IMG/VR virus record: IMGVR_UViG_3300031977_001163
Span: 1 to 27,638 of that record
Length of the DNA: 27,638 bases
Direction: 5' to 3' (one strand)
DNA from: a virus
Shown here one piece after another: positions 1-10,200 of the stretch. The translations under genes and the position numbers were made by a program. Below the pieces are notes generated by a model. That model was not told the DNA's origin, searched no databases, and saw nothing but the letters and a program-made list of their open reading frames with translations. Each line of letters opens with the position of its first letter. The first letter of the stretch is position 1.

Positions 1-162
1 AACGCGCTGAACGCATTCGGTCTACCGCAGTTCGACAGTCTGTCTCAGATTGATCCGATGTCCATGGAGCAGTTCATGGCCATGATCCAAAACCAAGAAG
101 AAGAAGAAGACTTTTCGCAAAATCCAAACGCATTTAGCAGCAATGTAATTCGCGTTGGATAA
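1..162 (+). CDS. C-terminal end of an upstream phage gene (partial)
   Basis: Frame 1 is open from the first base to a TAA at 160-162 and gives the last 53 residues of a protein that begins outside the window. The tail is Met/Gln/Asn rich with an acidic run of four Glu (NQEEEEDF) and ends NVIRVG. The next gene starts 13 nt downstream behind an AGGAG at 164-168, so the two are probably co-transcribed with the virion genes that follow. I do not recognise the family. Position suggests another internal virion or tail protein, which is inference only. Confidence 0.75.
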   Translation, partial: NALNAFGLPQFDSLSQIDPMSMEQFMAMIQNQEEEEDFSQNPNAFSSNVIRVG

Positions 163-175
163 AAGGAGTAAGTAG

Positions 176-1969
176 ATGTCATTTTCCTCAATGCTCCAAA
201 TAGGCATGGGTACGCTTGGCATGATGCAAGCGGGCCAGCAGTACCGAGACGGCATACGCGCTCAGTACGAAGCTATGGCTTTGCAGCGTGACCAGTACAA
301 CCAGCAGTACGGCTCTTACCTAGACGCGATGCGTCAGCAAGCCGAGGAAAATGAATACATGCGCCAGCGCGAACTCCTCGACCGCCTGACGCGCAGCGGG
401 GAACGTGACTTCGCAGAGGACCAACTGTTTAACTACCTCGATACAATCGGGTCAGAACGTCAGTATGGCATAGACAGGCAGCAACTTCTTGATCGGGACG
501 CTGCACGACAGCGTGCATTCCAACTCCAGCAGCTTCTACAGAACCAGAACCTTAAAGCCGATGAACGGCGTTTTGCTTTAGAGCAGCTACGGATTGCTCA
601 AGATATTGCAGAAGGTGAGCGCGACTTCACAATGGGCATTTACCAAGACGAGGCAGATCGTCTGGCAGAGCGCCAAGCATTGATGGATGATGAGGCACGA
701 GAGATGCAGCTATATCGCTTACGCGAAGCTGCACGAAACAGAGACCTAGTGGCAAGCGAACGAGAGTTCGCTAAAATGCTTTTAGGGCAAGCCCAAGACG
801 TAGCGGGTGCAGAGCGTGACGAGCAGATGGCTCGCTTCCTCGAAGACCGTGAAACCCGTGCAGACGAACGTCAGTTCGTCGTCGATCAGTACGAAGACTA
901 TCTCCGTCAGGCTCAAGCAGAGCGCGACGAAGAGATGGCTATCCGAGGTCAAATCCTAGCGGGAGCAGACGACTTACAAAGCAGACTGGAAGCAACGGCA
1001 GCCCAGCTTGGCTACGTCCCAGAGATCGAGCAGATCACGCCAGAGATGATTGACGCTGAAGTTGCAAGACGCACTGGCGAGTACATGTCAGACGTTGACC
1101 GCGCAGCGGAAGCCGTCGCTTCAGTCAACGAAGCAGACCTTATCCGCGCTGGCCTCGACGTATCAACTGGCGGCACCCAGCGCCGTGGCGAGATTGCACA
1201 ACGTCTGGCGCAGGAATACCAGAACGCACGCACCCGCGCTTACGACGACGCGATGGGCTACATCTCTGGCCGCAGCGACGCAATGGCACGCAATGTCGGC
1301 AACATTATGGATCGTCGCACAGCAATGCTTGGCGAAGCTGCCAACATCGGCGGTGCAGAGCTTGGCATCTTGCAGAACCTACGCTCTCTACCAAGCGCAA
1401 CTGGCGCATATCAGATGGCATCCGCTATCGGCTCTGGCATCCTAGATCGCAACATCACAAGCGCAAACAACTACCGAGCGCCAATCGCCGTAAACTCTGG
1501 CCTATACGACGCATCGAACGCGATGACGTCTGGCATGTCCAACTACGACTTTAACCTGATGAACCTGATGTCTGGCATCAAGAGCGGCAACAACTATAGC
1601 TCACCAGTAGCTATTGGCTCTTCAATCTATGACGGCAACATTGGCGGCAACTATGCGAATACGCTGAACCCAGTATCTGCTGCGTCTACTGCTGGCTTGA
1701 GCCTCGGCTCTTCAGTCATGGCTCCATATAATCAGACCCTAATCAACCCAATGACATATCTGGGCAACGCGAACAGTTCTCAAAACAGTTACATTAGTGG
1801 CCTGATGGGACAGTATAACCAAGGTTATAACAGATTGTCTGACGCAAGTTCCAACTTCGGCGGGCTGTTAGATGATCTGGCTGGTGATATAGATGCAGGT
1901 GGCGGATATGATAAGTTTAGCAGTTGGTTCAGTTCTAAATTACCAAGTTGGGCTGGAGGAACGACATAA
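176..1969 (+). CDS. Probable internal virion protein with 18-residue helical repeats
   Basis: 597 aa. ATG follows AGGAG with normal spacing. The N-terminus (residues 1-20) is Met/Gly rich and mildly hydrophobic. Residues 60-260 are a long charged helix in which ER-x-(F/Y) recurs every 18 residues: aromatic residues at 79, 97, 115, 133 and 151, then 198 and 234. The gap 151-198 equals two repeats plus 11. Residues 430-560 are Gly/Asn/Ser/Tyr rich with an imperfect repeat of about 22 residues (NNYRAPIAVNSGLYD, NNYSSPVAIGSSIYD). No enzymatic motif is visible. It sits directly before another helical protein and a giant polyvalent protein, the order seen for ejected core proteins of podovirus-like phages. 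I infer an internal or ejection protein. A tail-fibre adaptor is the main alternative. Confidence 0.7.
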   Translation: MSFSSMLQIGMGTLGMMQAGQQYRDGIRAQYEAMALQRDQYNQQYGSYLDAMRQQAEENEYMRQRELLDRLTRSGERDFAEDQLFNYLDTIGSERQYGIDRQQLLDRDAARQRAFQLQQLLQNQNLKADERRFALEQLRIAQDIAEGERDFTMGIYQDEADRLAERQALMDDEAREMQLYRLREAARNRDLVASEREFAKMLLGQAQDVAGAERDEQMARFLEDRETRADERQFVVDQYEDYLRQAQAERDEEMAIRGQILAGADDLQSRLEATAAQLGYVPEIEQITPEMIDAEVARRTGEYMSDVDRAAEAVASVNEADLIRAGLDVSTGGTQRRGEIAQRLAQEYQNARTRAYDDAMGYISGRSDAMARNVGNIMDRRTAMLGEAANIGGAELGILQNLRSLPSATGAYQMASAIGSGILDRNITSANNYRAPIAVNSGLYDASNAMTSGMSNYDFNLMNLMSGIKSGNNYSSPVAIGSSIYDGNIGGNYANTLNPVSAASTAGLSLGSSVMAPYNQTLINPMTYLGNANSSQNSYISGLMGQYNQGYNRLSDASSNFGGLLDDLAGDIDAGGGYDKFSSWFSSKLPSWAGGTT

Positions 1970-4221
1970 TGTTTTTTGATTACGCATCACGAGGGGCGCG
2001 AGACAATAGAGAAAAGCGGAACCGTCAACGCCGCGAACTAGCCCAAGCGTTCCAGCAGTTTCAGGCGTCTAATCCAGAAGCTACAGTTCAAGACTTCCAA
2101 GCATTCATCGACAGCATGGCAGGCAGCGGTCTTGGCTCGAACTATGTACGAGGTGGCGCACCATCCCAAGACGTCTTGCAAAGTCTGGCAGACCAAGGCG
2201 CGGCAAGAAAGCAACAGCGCTTGCTAGAGCAAACGTCTGAGAACTTCAGACGTCGTGCATCCGACCTGTCTACTCTCGAAGCTATGGCTGACAAAACTGT
2301 GTTGGGGATGAATGACGACAACTTCGACGGAGCATACGACGCATTCGTCCAATCACTTGGCCCCAACGGCCAACAGATTGTAAACGGCATGAACCTTCGC
2401 AATCGGTTTACCACCCAAAACCGCGACTTGCTTCTAGGCCGCCGTCTGGCTGAGACGATGCCAGCGCTACAAAACTACCTGTCGATGAATGAGTACAGCC
2501 TCGAAAGTCTCGACCCTGCTGCGATGTCATCTTTCTTCGGTATTCCAGAAAGCCAGATACAACCATTTGTTACCGCCGCAGAGCGCCAAGTCAGAATGAA
2601 GATGACTGAATGGTGGCAGGCCAATAATGCTCGCATGCAAGACGTCGCGAATGCAGCAGCAATGGAAGGTCTCGATCCAGAGGAAGCTGTTCTTAACTAT
2701 ATCAAAAACTCTCCTATGGCAGACAACTTGATTAAGGACGGCAAGCTGCAAGATTATGACATGTCTAACTTCGTGGAGATGTCAAATCGAGTTGTCCAAC
2801 AGCGTGACGAGGCAGACGAAGTAGCTGCTCAAGGACGCGTGAACACAATGATTGATGGGTGGGAAAGCAACGCTCGTGTGCAACGCTTCCTGCGCGATGG
2901 CAATAACGAGCAGGCTCTTGCGGCTATGTTCGATGTGGCTGACCGCCACTTAACGGATGCAGACTTCCAGCGCCTATATGGCAAAACTCGTGAACAGATT
3001 AAAGCAAATCCAGAGCTTGCATTTGCGTCTGACATCGAACGCTATGTAAGTTCCGAGCGCGATGTACAGGAAGAAAACTACCAAACGCAATCTCAGGAAC
3101 TTGATAAGTCTCTATCAGAAGTCTCGCGTACATTCGTGGCAAACAACCAAGAGCGTCTTACGGAAGTTCTTAAGAACTATTTCTCAGAGCAAGTTGCTGG
3201 AACTTTGGGCATGCAGCTTGGTCAAAAGTACGCTTACTCGCCACAGCTTGCGAACGCAGTATTCCAAATCAATTCTGCGATGGACGAAGAAACACGCGCT
3301 TCTGCTGAAAACAACCCAGCGGTCGCAGTAAATTACATCCTGCAACAACTGGAAGCGCAAGGATTTACGTCAAACATCGAAGAAACACGCGACCGCTTCA
3401 TCCAGCAGCAGCGTGAGGTCAATGGACTTTACCAACCGCAGACGTTTAACGATTGGATTGCCAGCGAAACAGATGGCATCACAACGGCGCTCAACGGATA
3501 CCGCGAGCGGTTCAACGAAATGCTATCTGCATACGGCCAAAACCCACAACTTCTGGCTTCAGAGCTTATGCGCCTCAAGCAAACCATCTCAACTGTACCA
3601 GACGCAGTTCAAGCAGAGATGTCAGCGAGGCAGCGTTCCGAGCGTAGTTGGCTCTATTACAACTCAGGTGGTTGGAACCAGTCTCAAGTGGACAACCAAA
3701 TTATCCAGCCAACAACTGTACAGATTGCGGAACTATCAACGCTTATCGACCAAGCTATTGCAGATGCTAATGAGCGTGCGAATGAAACGCCTGAACCTGT
3801 ACCATCCAACCAGACTGTTGATGCGCCGTCTGAAGACCAGTCTTCAATCAGCAGATCAGTCAGCGAAGGTGTGGAAGAAGTCTATGGCGTGGGTAACGAA
3901 ATCCGCAGCAGCGTAAACATGCGTCCTGCGGGTGCAGTTGGCTGGATTTCAAGCCCACTCTACAGAGGTCTTCGCTGGATTGCAGAAGAAGGCATAATGA
4001 ACGAAGCAGATGCGCAAGGTGTTCAAGACCGTCGTGAATGGGTAGAGCCACGCTTCGATAGACTGCAAGAGTATGGTCGCCATCTGAAGAATATGAACCC
4101 ACAGCTTTATGCTCAAATGTTGGTCGACTTCCAGAACATGACTTCCGAAATGCTATCGGAGAAATATGACCCAGTTCTGGATGCACTGGCGAACGACAGA
4201 CAAATAAGACTTCCTCAGTAA
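1969..4221 (+). CDS. Probable internal virion protein, 750 aa
   Basis: The start ATG at 1969 overlaps the TAA of the preceding gene (TAATG), with GGAGGA at 1955-1960 as ribosome binding site. An in-frame GTG or TTG-type start slightly upstream is possible but has no better signal. The product is soluble and largely helical, rich in Gln, Asn, Glu and Arg, with no transmembrane segment or known catalytic motif that I can see. A Ser/Pro/Glu-rich linker lies near residues 600-640 (ETPEPVPSNQ). It is translationally coupled to the upstream repeat protein and followed by the giant polyvalent protein, so a role as an internal or ejected virion protein is likely. That function is inferred from context, not from homology I can name. 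Confidence 0.7.
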   Translation: MFFDYASRGARDNREKRNRQRRELAQAFQQFQASNPEATVQDFQAFIDSMAGSGLGSNYVRGGAPSQDVLQSLADQGAARKQQRLLEQTSENFRRRASDLSTLEAMADKTVLGMNDDNFDGAYDAFVQSLGPNGQQIVNGMNLRNRFTTQNRDLLLGRRLAETMPALQNYLSMNEYSLESLDPAAMSSFFGIPESQIQPFVTAAERQVRMKMTEWWQANNARMQDVANAAAMEGLDPEEAVLNYIKNSPMADNLIKDGKLQDYDMSNFVEMSNRVVQQRDEADEVAAQGRVNTMIDGWESNARVQRFLRDGNNEQALAAMFDVADRHLTDADFQRLYGKTREQIKANPELAFASDIERYVSSERDVQEENYQTQSQELDKSLSEVSRTFVANNQERLTEVLKNYFSEQVAGTLGMQLGQKYAYSPQLANAVFQINSAMDEETRASAENNPAVAVNYILQQLEAQGFTSNIEETRDRFIQQQREVNGLYQPQTFNDWIASETDGITTALNGYRERFNEMLSAYGQNPQLLASELMRLKQTISTVPDAVQAEMSARQRSERSWLYYNSGGWNQSQVDNQIIQPTTVQIAELSTLIDQAIADANERANETPEPVPSNQTVDAPSEDQSSISRSVSEGVEEVYGVGNEIRSSVNMRPAGAVGWISSPLYRGLRWIAEEGIMNEADAQGVQDRREWVEPRFDRLQEYGRHLKNMNPQLYAQMLVDFQNMTSEMLSEKYDPVLDALANDRQIRLPQ

Positions 4222-4240
4222 GGACGACACCTTACGACCT

Positions 4241-4281
4241 CTCCAGTTATCATAGGCGTGATTGCTAACGGATAACTGGAG
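4241..4281 (+). promoter_or_regulatory. 11-bp hairpin over the ribosome binding site of the giant gene
   Basis: CTCCAGTTATC at 4241-4251 is the exact reverse complement of GATAACTGGAG at 4271-4281, with a 19-nt loop. The GGAGA ribosome binding site of the next gene (4278-4282) lies in the 3' arm, so the folded mRNA would hide it. No T-tract follows, so a rho-independent terminator is unlikely. Likely roles are translational delay of the giant protein or an RNase processing site. Confidence 0.7.
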
Positions 4282-4291
4282 AACCGCCGCA

Positions 4292-7200
4292 ATGAAATAT
4301 TTGCCCGACGCCCCCGCGCTTGTCGACCCATCTGCACAGCCTGCTGAAGCTGTCGATTATCTATCAAATACAAGTGGCACCGATCTGCTTCGCAGCCCTT
4401 CGTTTCTTAATGATTTACGAGAATACTATGAAAGCAAAGGCGCTCGCTTCTTAACAGAAGAAGAGCTAATCGACCGCTTCTATTCGGACAACACATGGGA
4501 TGACCTAAACACGGTCAGTGCAATCGGGTCAGCTATCGAAGCTGGTACAGCAAACACTGAGCAAAAGCAGCGTCTAAACCGCCTACAGCAAGCGTGGCGA
4601 TCATTGCCAAACTTCTGGCAAGAAGGTGGTCGAGGCTTCATGGCAGCAGCGGCAGACGCAACTGGCGCAATCCTCGCAGACCCAATCAACCTAATTCCAG
4701 GGGTCAACGCATATGCGAAGGGTGCAGCAGCGGCTCGTGGTGCGGCAGCAGCAGGACGAAGCGCAACAGGTGCAGGCATTAGAGCAGGTGCAAGGTCTGG
4801 TGCGCTATCCGAAGCAGCAATCTCTGGTGGCCAAGAAGCAATCGTAAACGCAGCGAGCCAAGTCCGCGACGTGCAACTTGGTCTGCGAGACAACTTCAGC
4901 ACTGGCGAACTGGCTGGTGCGACAGCAATCGGTGCTGGTCTTGGCGGTACAGTCGGTGGCGCAATCGGTGCGGGCGCTGGTGCATTGGCCTCCCGCACAG
5001 GCGCACAGCAAGCTGAAACGCTAGGTCGTCTTGGCTACAGCCCAGAAGAGATCGGCGGTCTGACTAATCAGCAAGTTCAGCAGCGCATTCCTCGTGAAAT
5101 GCCAGACTTCCAGATGCCAGACGGCAGGCAGTCAGACGAAGCGGCGGAGGAGACACCCGAACTAACACCCGAACAGCAGCGTGATGCCAAATGGCAGGAG
5201 CAGACTGCCCGTGCAACAGCAGTCCGCGATGCACTTCGTGATCGCGTCGATGAGTTGCGTGCGGACGGGGCAGACCCAGAAGTTATTGAGGCAATGCAGC
5301 AACGACTAGATGCTGCAACACGACTAATTCCGATGACCCAGCGCCTTGCAAAAGAGGAAGCTGACATCATCAATTTCGGCGGAACAAACGATAGCCAACA
5401 AAGGGCGCGGCACTCACGTCGAACAAAAGAATACGAACGCGACTTCTCCGAATGGCGCGAACTCGTCAGCACAGTCGAAGATGCCTCAGACGTAGATGCA
5501 GTGAACGCACGCATCGACGAAATACAGGCGCGTGTCGAAGCTGATAGAGCGCAAGAAGTAGAAGCCGCAGCGGAAACTCCACCAGAAGCAGCGGCTGACG
5601 AGGCGGTTGCGACAGGTGGGGAAGATGCTCCACCCCCTGATGGCCCTGATGCAGCCGCCTCACCTATCGAAACGTCACCAACCACAGAGCCGTTGGATGG
5701 CGCAGAACCAGAAGCGGAAGGCTTCCCTGAGTTTAAATATCGCTCAGACGCCCAGCGCGACAGCGTTCGCAACTTGCTCGAACAGGCAGGTATGAACGAG
5801 TACGACCTGTCTGTCATGGTTGCAAATGGCGAGATCAAAGTTGGCAAACGTGGCAACCTATTGACCCAACAGAGCGTCAAAGACTTACGCGCCAAACTCA
5901 AGCCTGTCATTGAGGAACTGTCAGCCAAAAAGACAGACGACGAACTACCATCAGCCGTTGGCCCTGACCCTGTAGCGGTTGAAACTCCAGCCCCAAGACA
6001 GGAAGTATCAACCGATCCACTGCGTGGCCAAGCTCTTTTCGCTGGTATCGACCCGAACAGCATCACGCCACCCAAGCGCAGCAAGACTGGCAAGGTAACA
6101 AAATCACAAGTCAACAAGGCGATTGCTGCTCGCGCACCAGACGCAGAACCCGACGCATATGCAGCACAGGTACGCCAAGACCTAGACGATGCACTCGATC
6201 TTATCGGAGCGGAGGAAGACCTCGACGCATTGCGCCAAGCCGTTGCAATGCTGGCCCGCTCTTCCAAGTCTGAAGACGCAGACATTCTGGCTCTGTTCGA
6301 TCACCTAACAGATGTCATGCCAGACGATGGCCCAGAAGTATCTCTTGGTTCTATTGACTTCACCAAGACGGAACTCAAAAAGATTGAGCGTCGTGCGAAA
6401 GAACTGCGTCGTCAACAGCCTGGGATGGGTGCCGATCTCGCGACAGAAATCGCGACAGGCGAGATCAAAGCGCAACGTGGCGCAGATACTCAAGCCGTCC
6501 GTGGCACTGGCGAAAGCATCGAAGACGCGAAGAAGTTCACTACTGCTGGTCGCAACGTAGCTGGCCGCATCCAAGGCTTCCTGCGCCGTGGCACACCTAT
6601 TGGCAAAGGCAGCGACTACACAACAACCCGTGATATGCGCGTGAAGCGCAGCGAGTTTGGCTTCGAAGCAGCAATTATCGAGGCACGCAGCGGCAAAGGT
6701 CCAGACATCGTGGCCTACACGACGCTTGGCCCAGAAACTATTATGACCCGCACTGGCAAGGTGCAGGTTCCCAAAGGCACAGTCGCATATGCAGACGGCT
6801 ATACCCGTCGCGCCTACGACAGTATGGAACTGGCAATCGAAGCGCGTGGTGATGGCCGCAAAGACCGCTCGATGCCGAAGGTAACGGACACAGGTCCAGC
6901 GCAGAACAACATCAAGAAACTTCTCGACGAGTTCGGCGACGATCCAGAGGCATTCCGCCGCGCATTACAAGCTGTCCGTGACGGCGCAACCACACCAAAA
7001 TCACCAGCCATAGAAAAGCTGCCGCTAGTCCGTGGCCCTAAACTGGCAATCGCACAGCACAAGACGCGCAAAGGTAAAGACGGCGGCCCACTAATCCGCA
7101 TGGTCGACCCAAAGCAGGCAGATGCTGGCAAGAATATCTCTTCGGTTCTAGGCAAAGACCTCGATGGCTGGGAAGTAAAGTATGCAGACCGCAGCCGCTT

Positions 7201-10200
7201 TACGAACAACCAGCGCAAACTGCGTGACTTGTGGAATGCAACGTCTGACGATGCCCGCGCAGAAATGGAAGGCATCCCGCCAGACGCAGCGCTAAACGAA
7301 GCTGGCTACGAAACAAGTCTTGGCCGTCCGATGACCCAAGTCGAAGCAAGTTTCATAGAGCTTACAGCGGACACGACGCTGACCGAGAAAGAAACAGCGG
7401 CAATCTTATACGCAGGCAAAAAGACAGACCATATCAAGAAGATCGACGAGGTCACTGTCGCTGACCTTCTTTATTACGAGATGGCTCTCAACAGCACACG
7501 CTGGCAGCGAAACCTTAACGAACACCGTGCAATCGGTGAAGCTATCAAATCACTGAACGAGGTGATGGATCGCATTGCACCAAACGGCATTAAACTTCCA
7601 AACGCCAAACGTGCCGATGCGATGCGCAAACTAGATGAAATCTTTGCTGGTGTCGGCACCGACGAGTTACAGCATGCACGAGAGTTCCTGACACGCATGG
7701 GCGGCGACAGAGCCGTCGCACCTGAATTAGGCACGTCTACACCTACCCCGACTATGACTGGCGTGTATGAGTTCGGCGTACCAAGGGAAGATGGCATGAC
7801 TGCTGTCACCGATTTGGGTGTATCGCAGCGTGTTGGCGTTAAGCAGACACCAACCAAGGTGTATCCGAACCCACGTCTGATGACCTTTTACCATGAGATG
7901 GCGCACTGGGCTTACTACAACATTCTGACCCACAAAGATCGCGCCGACTTCTGGAAGTCGATGGACAAATACTACACAGACGATGGCAAGCTGGACATTG
8001 ATCTACTGGTCGCAAGTGTACCAAAGGTCGACGAGAAAGGCGTGCCGCTCAACAACGCGCTTGAGGCACCAGCCGAACTGTTTGCCAACCAGTTCGAAGT
8101 CTTCATGGCCAACAAGATACGGGGCTATGCAACTGGGTCTGAAAGCTACTGGCGTCGCGTAACAAAGTACATCCAAGCAGTGTTCGACCGCTACTTTGGT
8201 GGCGTGATGATCGACCCTGACCTAGAGCCGATGTTTGCAAAAATCCTCCCAGACGAGGAAAGCGGTGCATTCGCGATGGGTAAAGACGCAGTGGCCAAGA
8301 CGGACGCGGGCAAGACCTATAACCGTCGATACGCACAGATCAAGATGGACCGACAAGACCTGAAGGATGCCATCTTCGATGACAGCCCTGAAGGCATCGT
8401 CAACGCATCCAGAACAATCGTCGAAACGCTACTCACACTGGCACCTCGCGTACACATCGCAATGAAGCGCGGTACAACTGGCACTCTGATGCCTCTGATC
8501 CCAATGCGATCTATGATCCGTCAGCGCATTGATGACATCAGTGAAATTCTGTCAGGCAAACCATTCGACTTTGACGCATACGACAAGGGTGAAATGCCAC
8601 GCTGGATGATCGACGAAGGTTTGACCGCCGTCGATGACCCTACGGAAGCCGCAGACATGCTGCGTGACTTCTACTTCAATGGCTACAACGGTAAGTTCCA
8701 ACCGTCCAACGGCATCCCTGCTGGCCCGAAAGGTCAGCCCATCAATAAGCAGTATACGTCTCTCGAAAAACTGTTCGATATGATGGAGACCCGTCTGGAA
8801 GCGGCATACAAGAAAGCTGAAAGCGGAGACCTGCCACCATCAGCAACGCCGAAGTTGGATACAGACGTTGAGCCGTCTGAAAGACCAAACCCAATCAAGC
8901 GGAAAGCTGCCAAGAAGAAGCAACGCATCGAGAAAGCAGCGGATGCAGCAGCGGCAGCCGTTACTAAGACGCCCGCAGCCAAACGTACAAGACGCAACCC
9001 CAAGTCTGGCCGCGTCGTTGACCCAGCATTTGCAGAGAGCTTGAAGACAAAAGAGCCTAACGAACTGCGCTCACTGTTCATCGAACACAAAGGCACAGAG
9101 CGTGGCGATCAGGTCGCATTCGAGCTTATGCACCGCGTCAAATCACAACCAGCATCCGCCTACAAAGAAGCTCGTATCACTAAAGAGATCAAGGCGATGA
9201 AGTCCGACGAGCTTGAGGCGACATTCCTCAATGGCCTCGAAACGGGCGACCAGAACACTGTAAACATGGCGATCACTGAGATGATGCGTCGCCAGATTAA
9301 CAAGCGTCGCAGAAAAGAAGGCTTGCAAATCATCCAGCCTCGCATTCTGAAGCGCGATATTCTCCAAAAAGAGATCGACGACAACGTCGGGTTGGCACAA
9401 AGCGACGGTATCCCACCAGCAGCGCGGGCGTCTGTGCGTGAAATACTGGGTTACATCACACACCGTGATCCAGAAATTCAGTACACCGCTCGCACCATGG
9501 CATATCGTATGCTAAACCTGATGGGTAAAACGTCACGCAAAGCACTTGGCGAAGCAAATGTGATGACATCTGCTGACCTTGCGCGTCTGGCAAACACTGA
9601 TCCGAATACAGTGGGTAACGCTGCATTTGCAGACTTCCGCGCTCCTGAGTTCCAGAAGCTGCGCAGCGATCTACGCCGCATGGCTATTGGCCTCAACAAA
9701 GGCAAGGCAAACCCGTTCGATATGATGCACGAGATTGGCCATGTCATGGTGCGCTCTGGTGTTCTGGCAGACGACGAGATCGCAGCGATCCGCGAAGCCT
9801 ACACACTAGCGAATGACACCACCAAGAAGCGCATTCAGACAGCATATGCTGGCAAGTATGCTGACCGCACAGAAAACATAGACGATCTGCTTGCAGAAGA
9901 GTGGTTCTCAGAAGGTCTGGCCTACTACATGGCAGAGCGTGTGGCCAAGGGCGACATCCTTGAAGCTGCACTTGATGGCAACATCGGCAACCTTCGCATG
10001 CGCAACTCATTCAGCCGTGCGATGGACAAGATGATCGAGTATATCGCATACGTCTTGAACGGAATGGTTGGCCGCAACGACATCAAGCAGCAGTATCGCC
10101 GCTTGTTCTTGTTCGGTGACATGTTCCAGACAAACACCACGCCACCACTGGCTACAGTAATCCGCCGCACAAAGGGCTTGAACGCATCTTACGCAGCGGA

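Noticed and set aside
4241-4281. Rho-independent terminator before the giant gene
   Set aside because: The stem is AT-mixed, the loop is 19 nt and no T-run follows; the GGAG in the 3' arm fits ribosome-site masking better.
5077-6285. 402-codon minus-strand frame inside the giant gene
   Set aside because: Ser/Ala/Arg-rich antisense shadow of an Ala-rich coding region; no start signal or motif.
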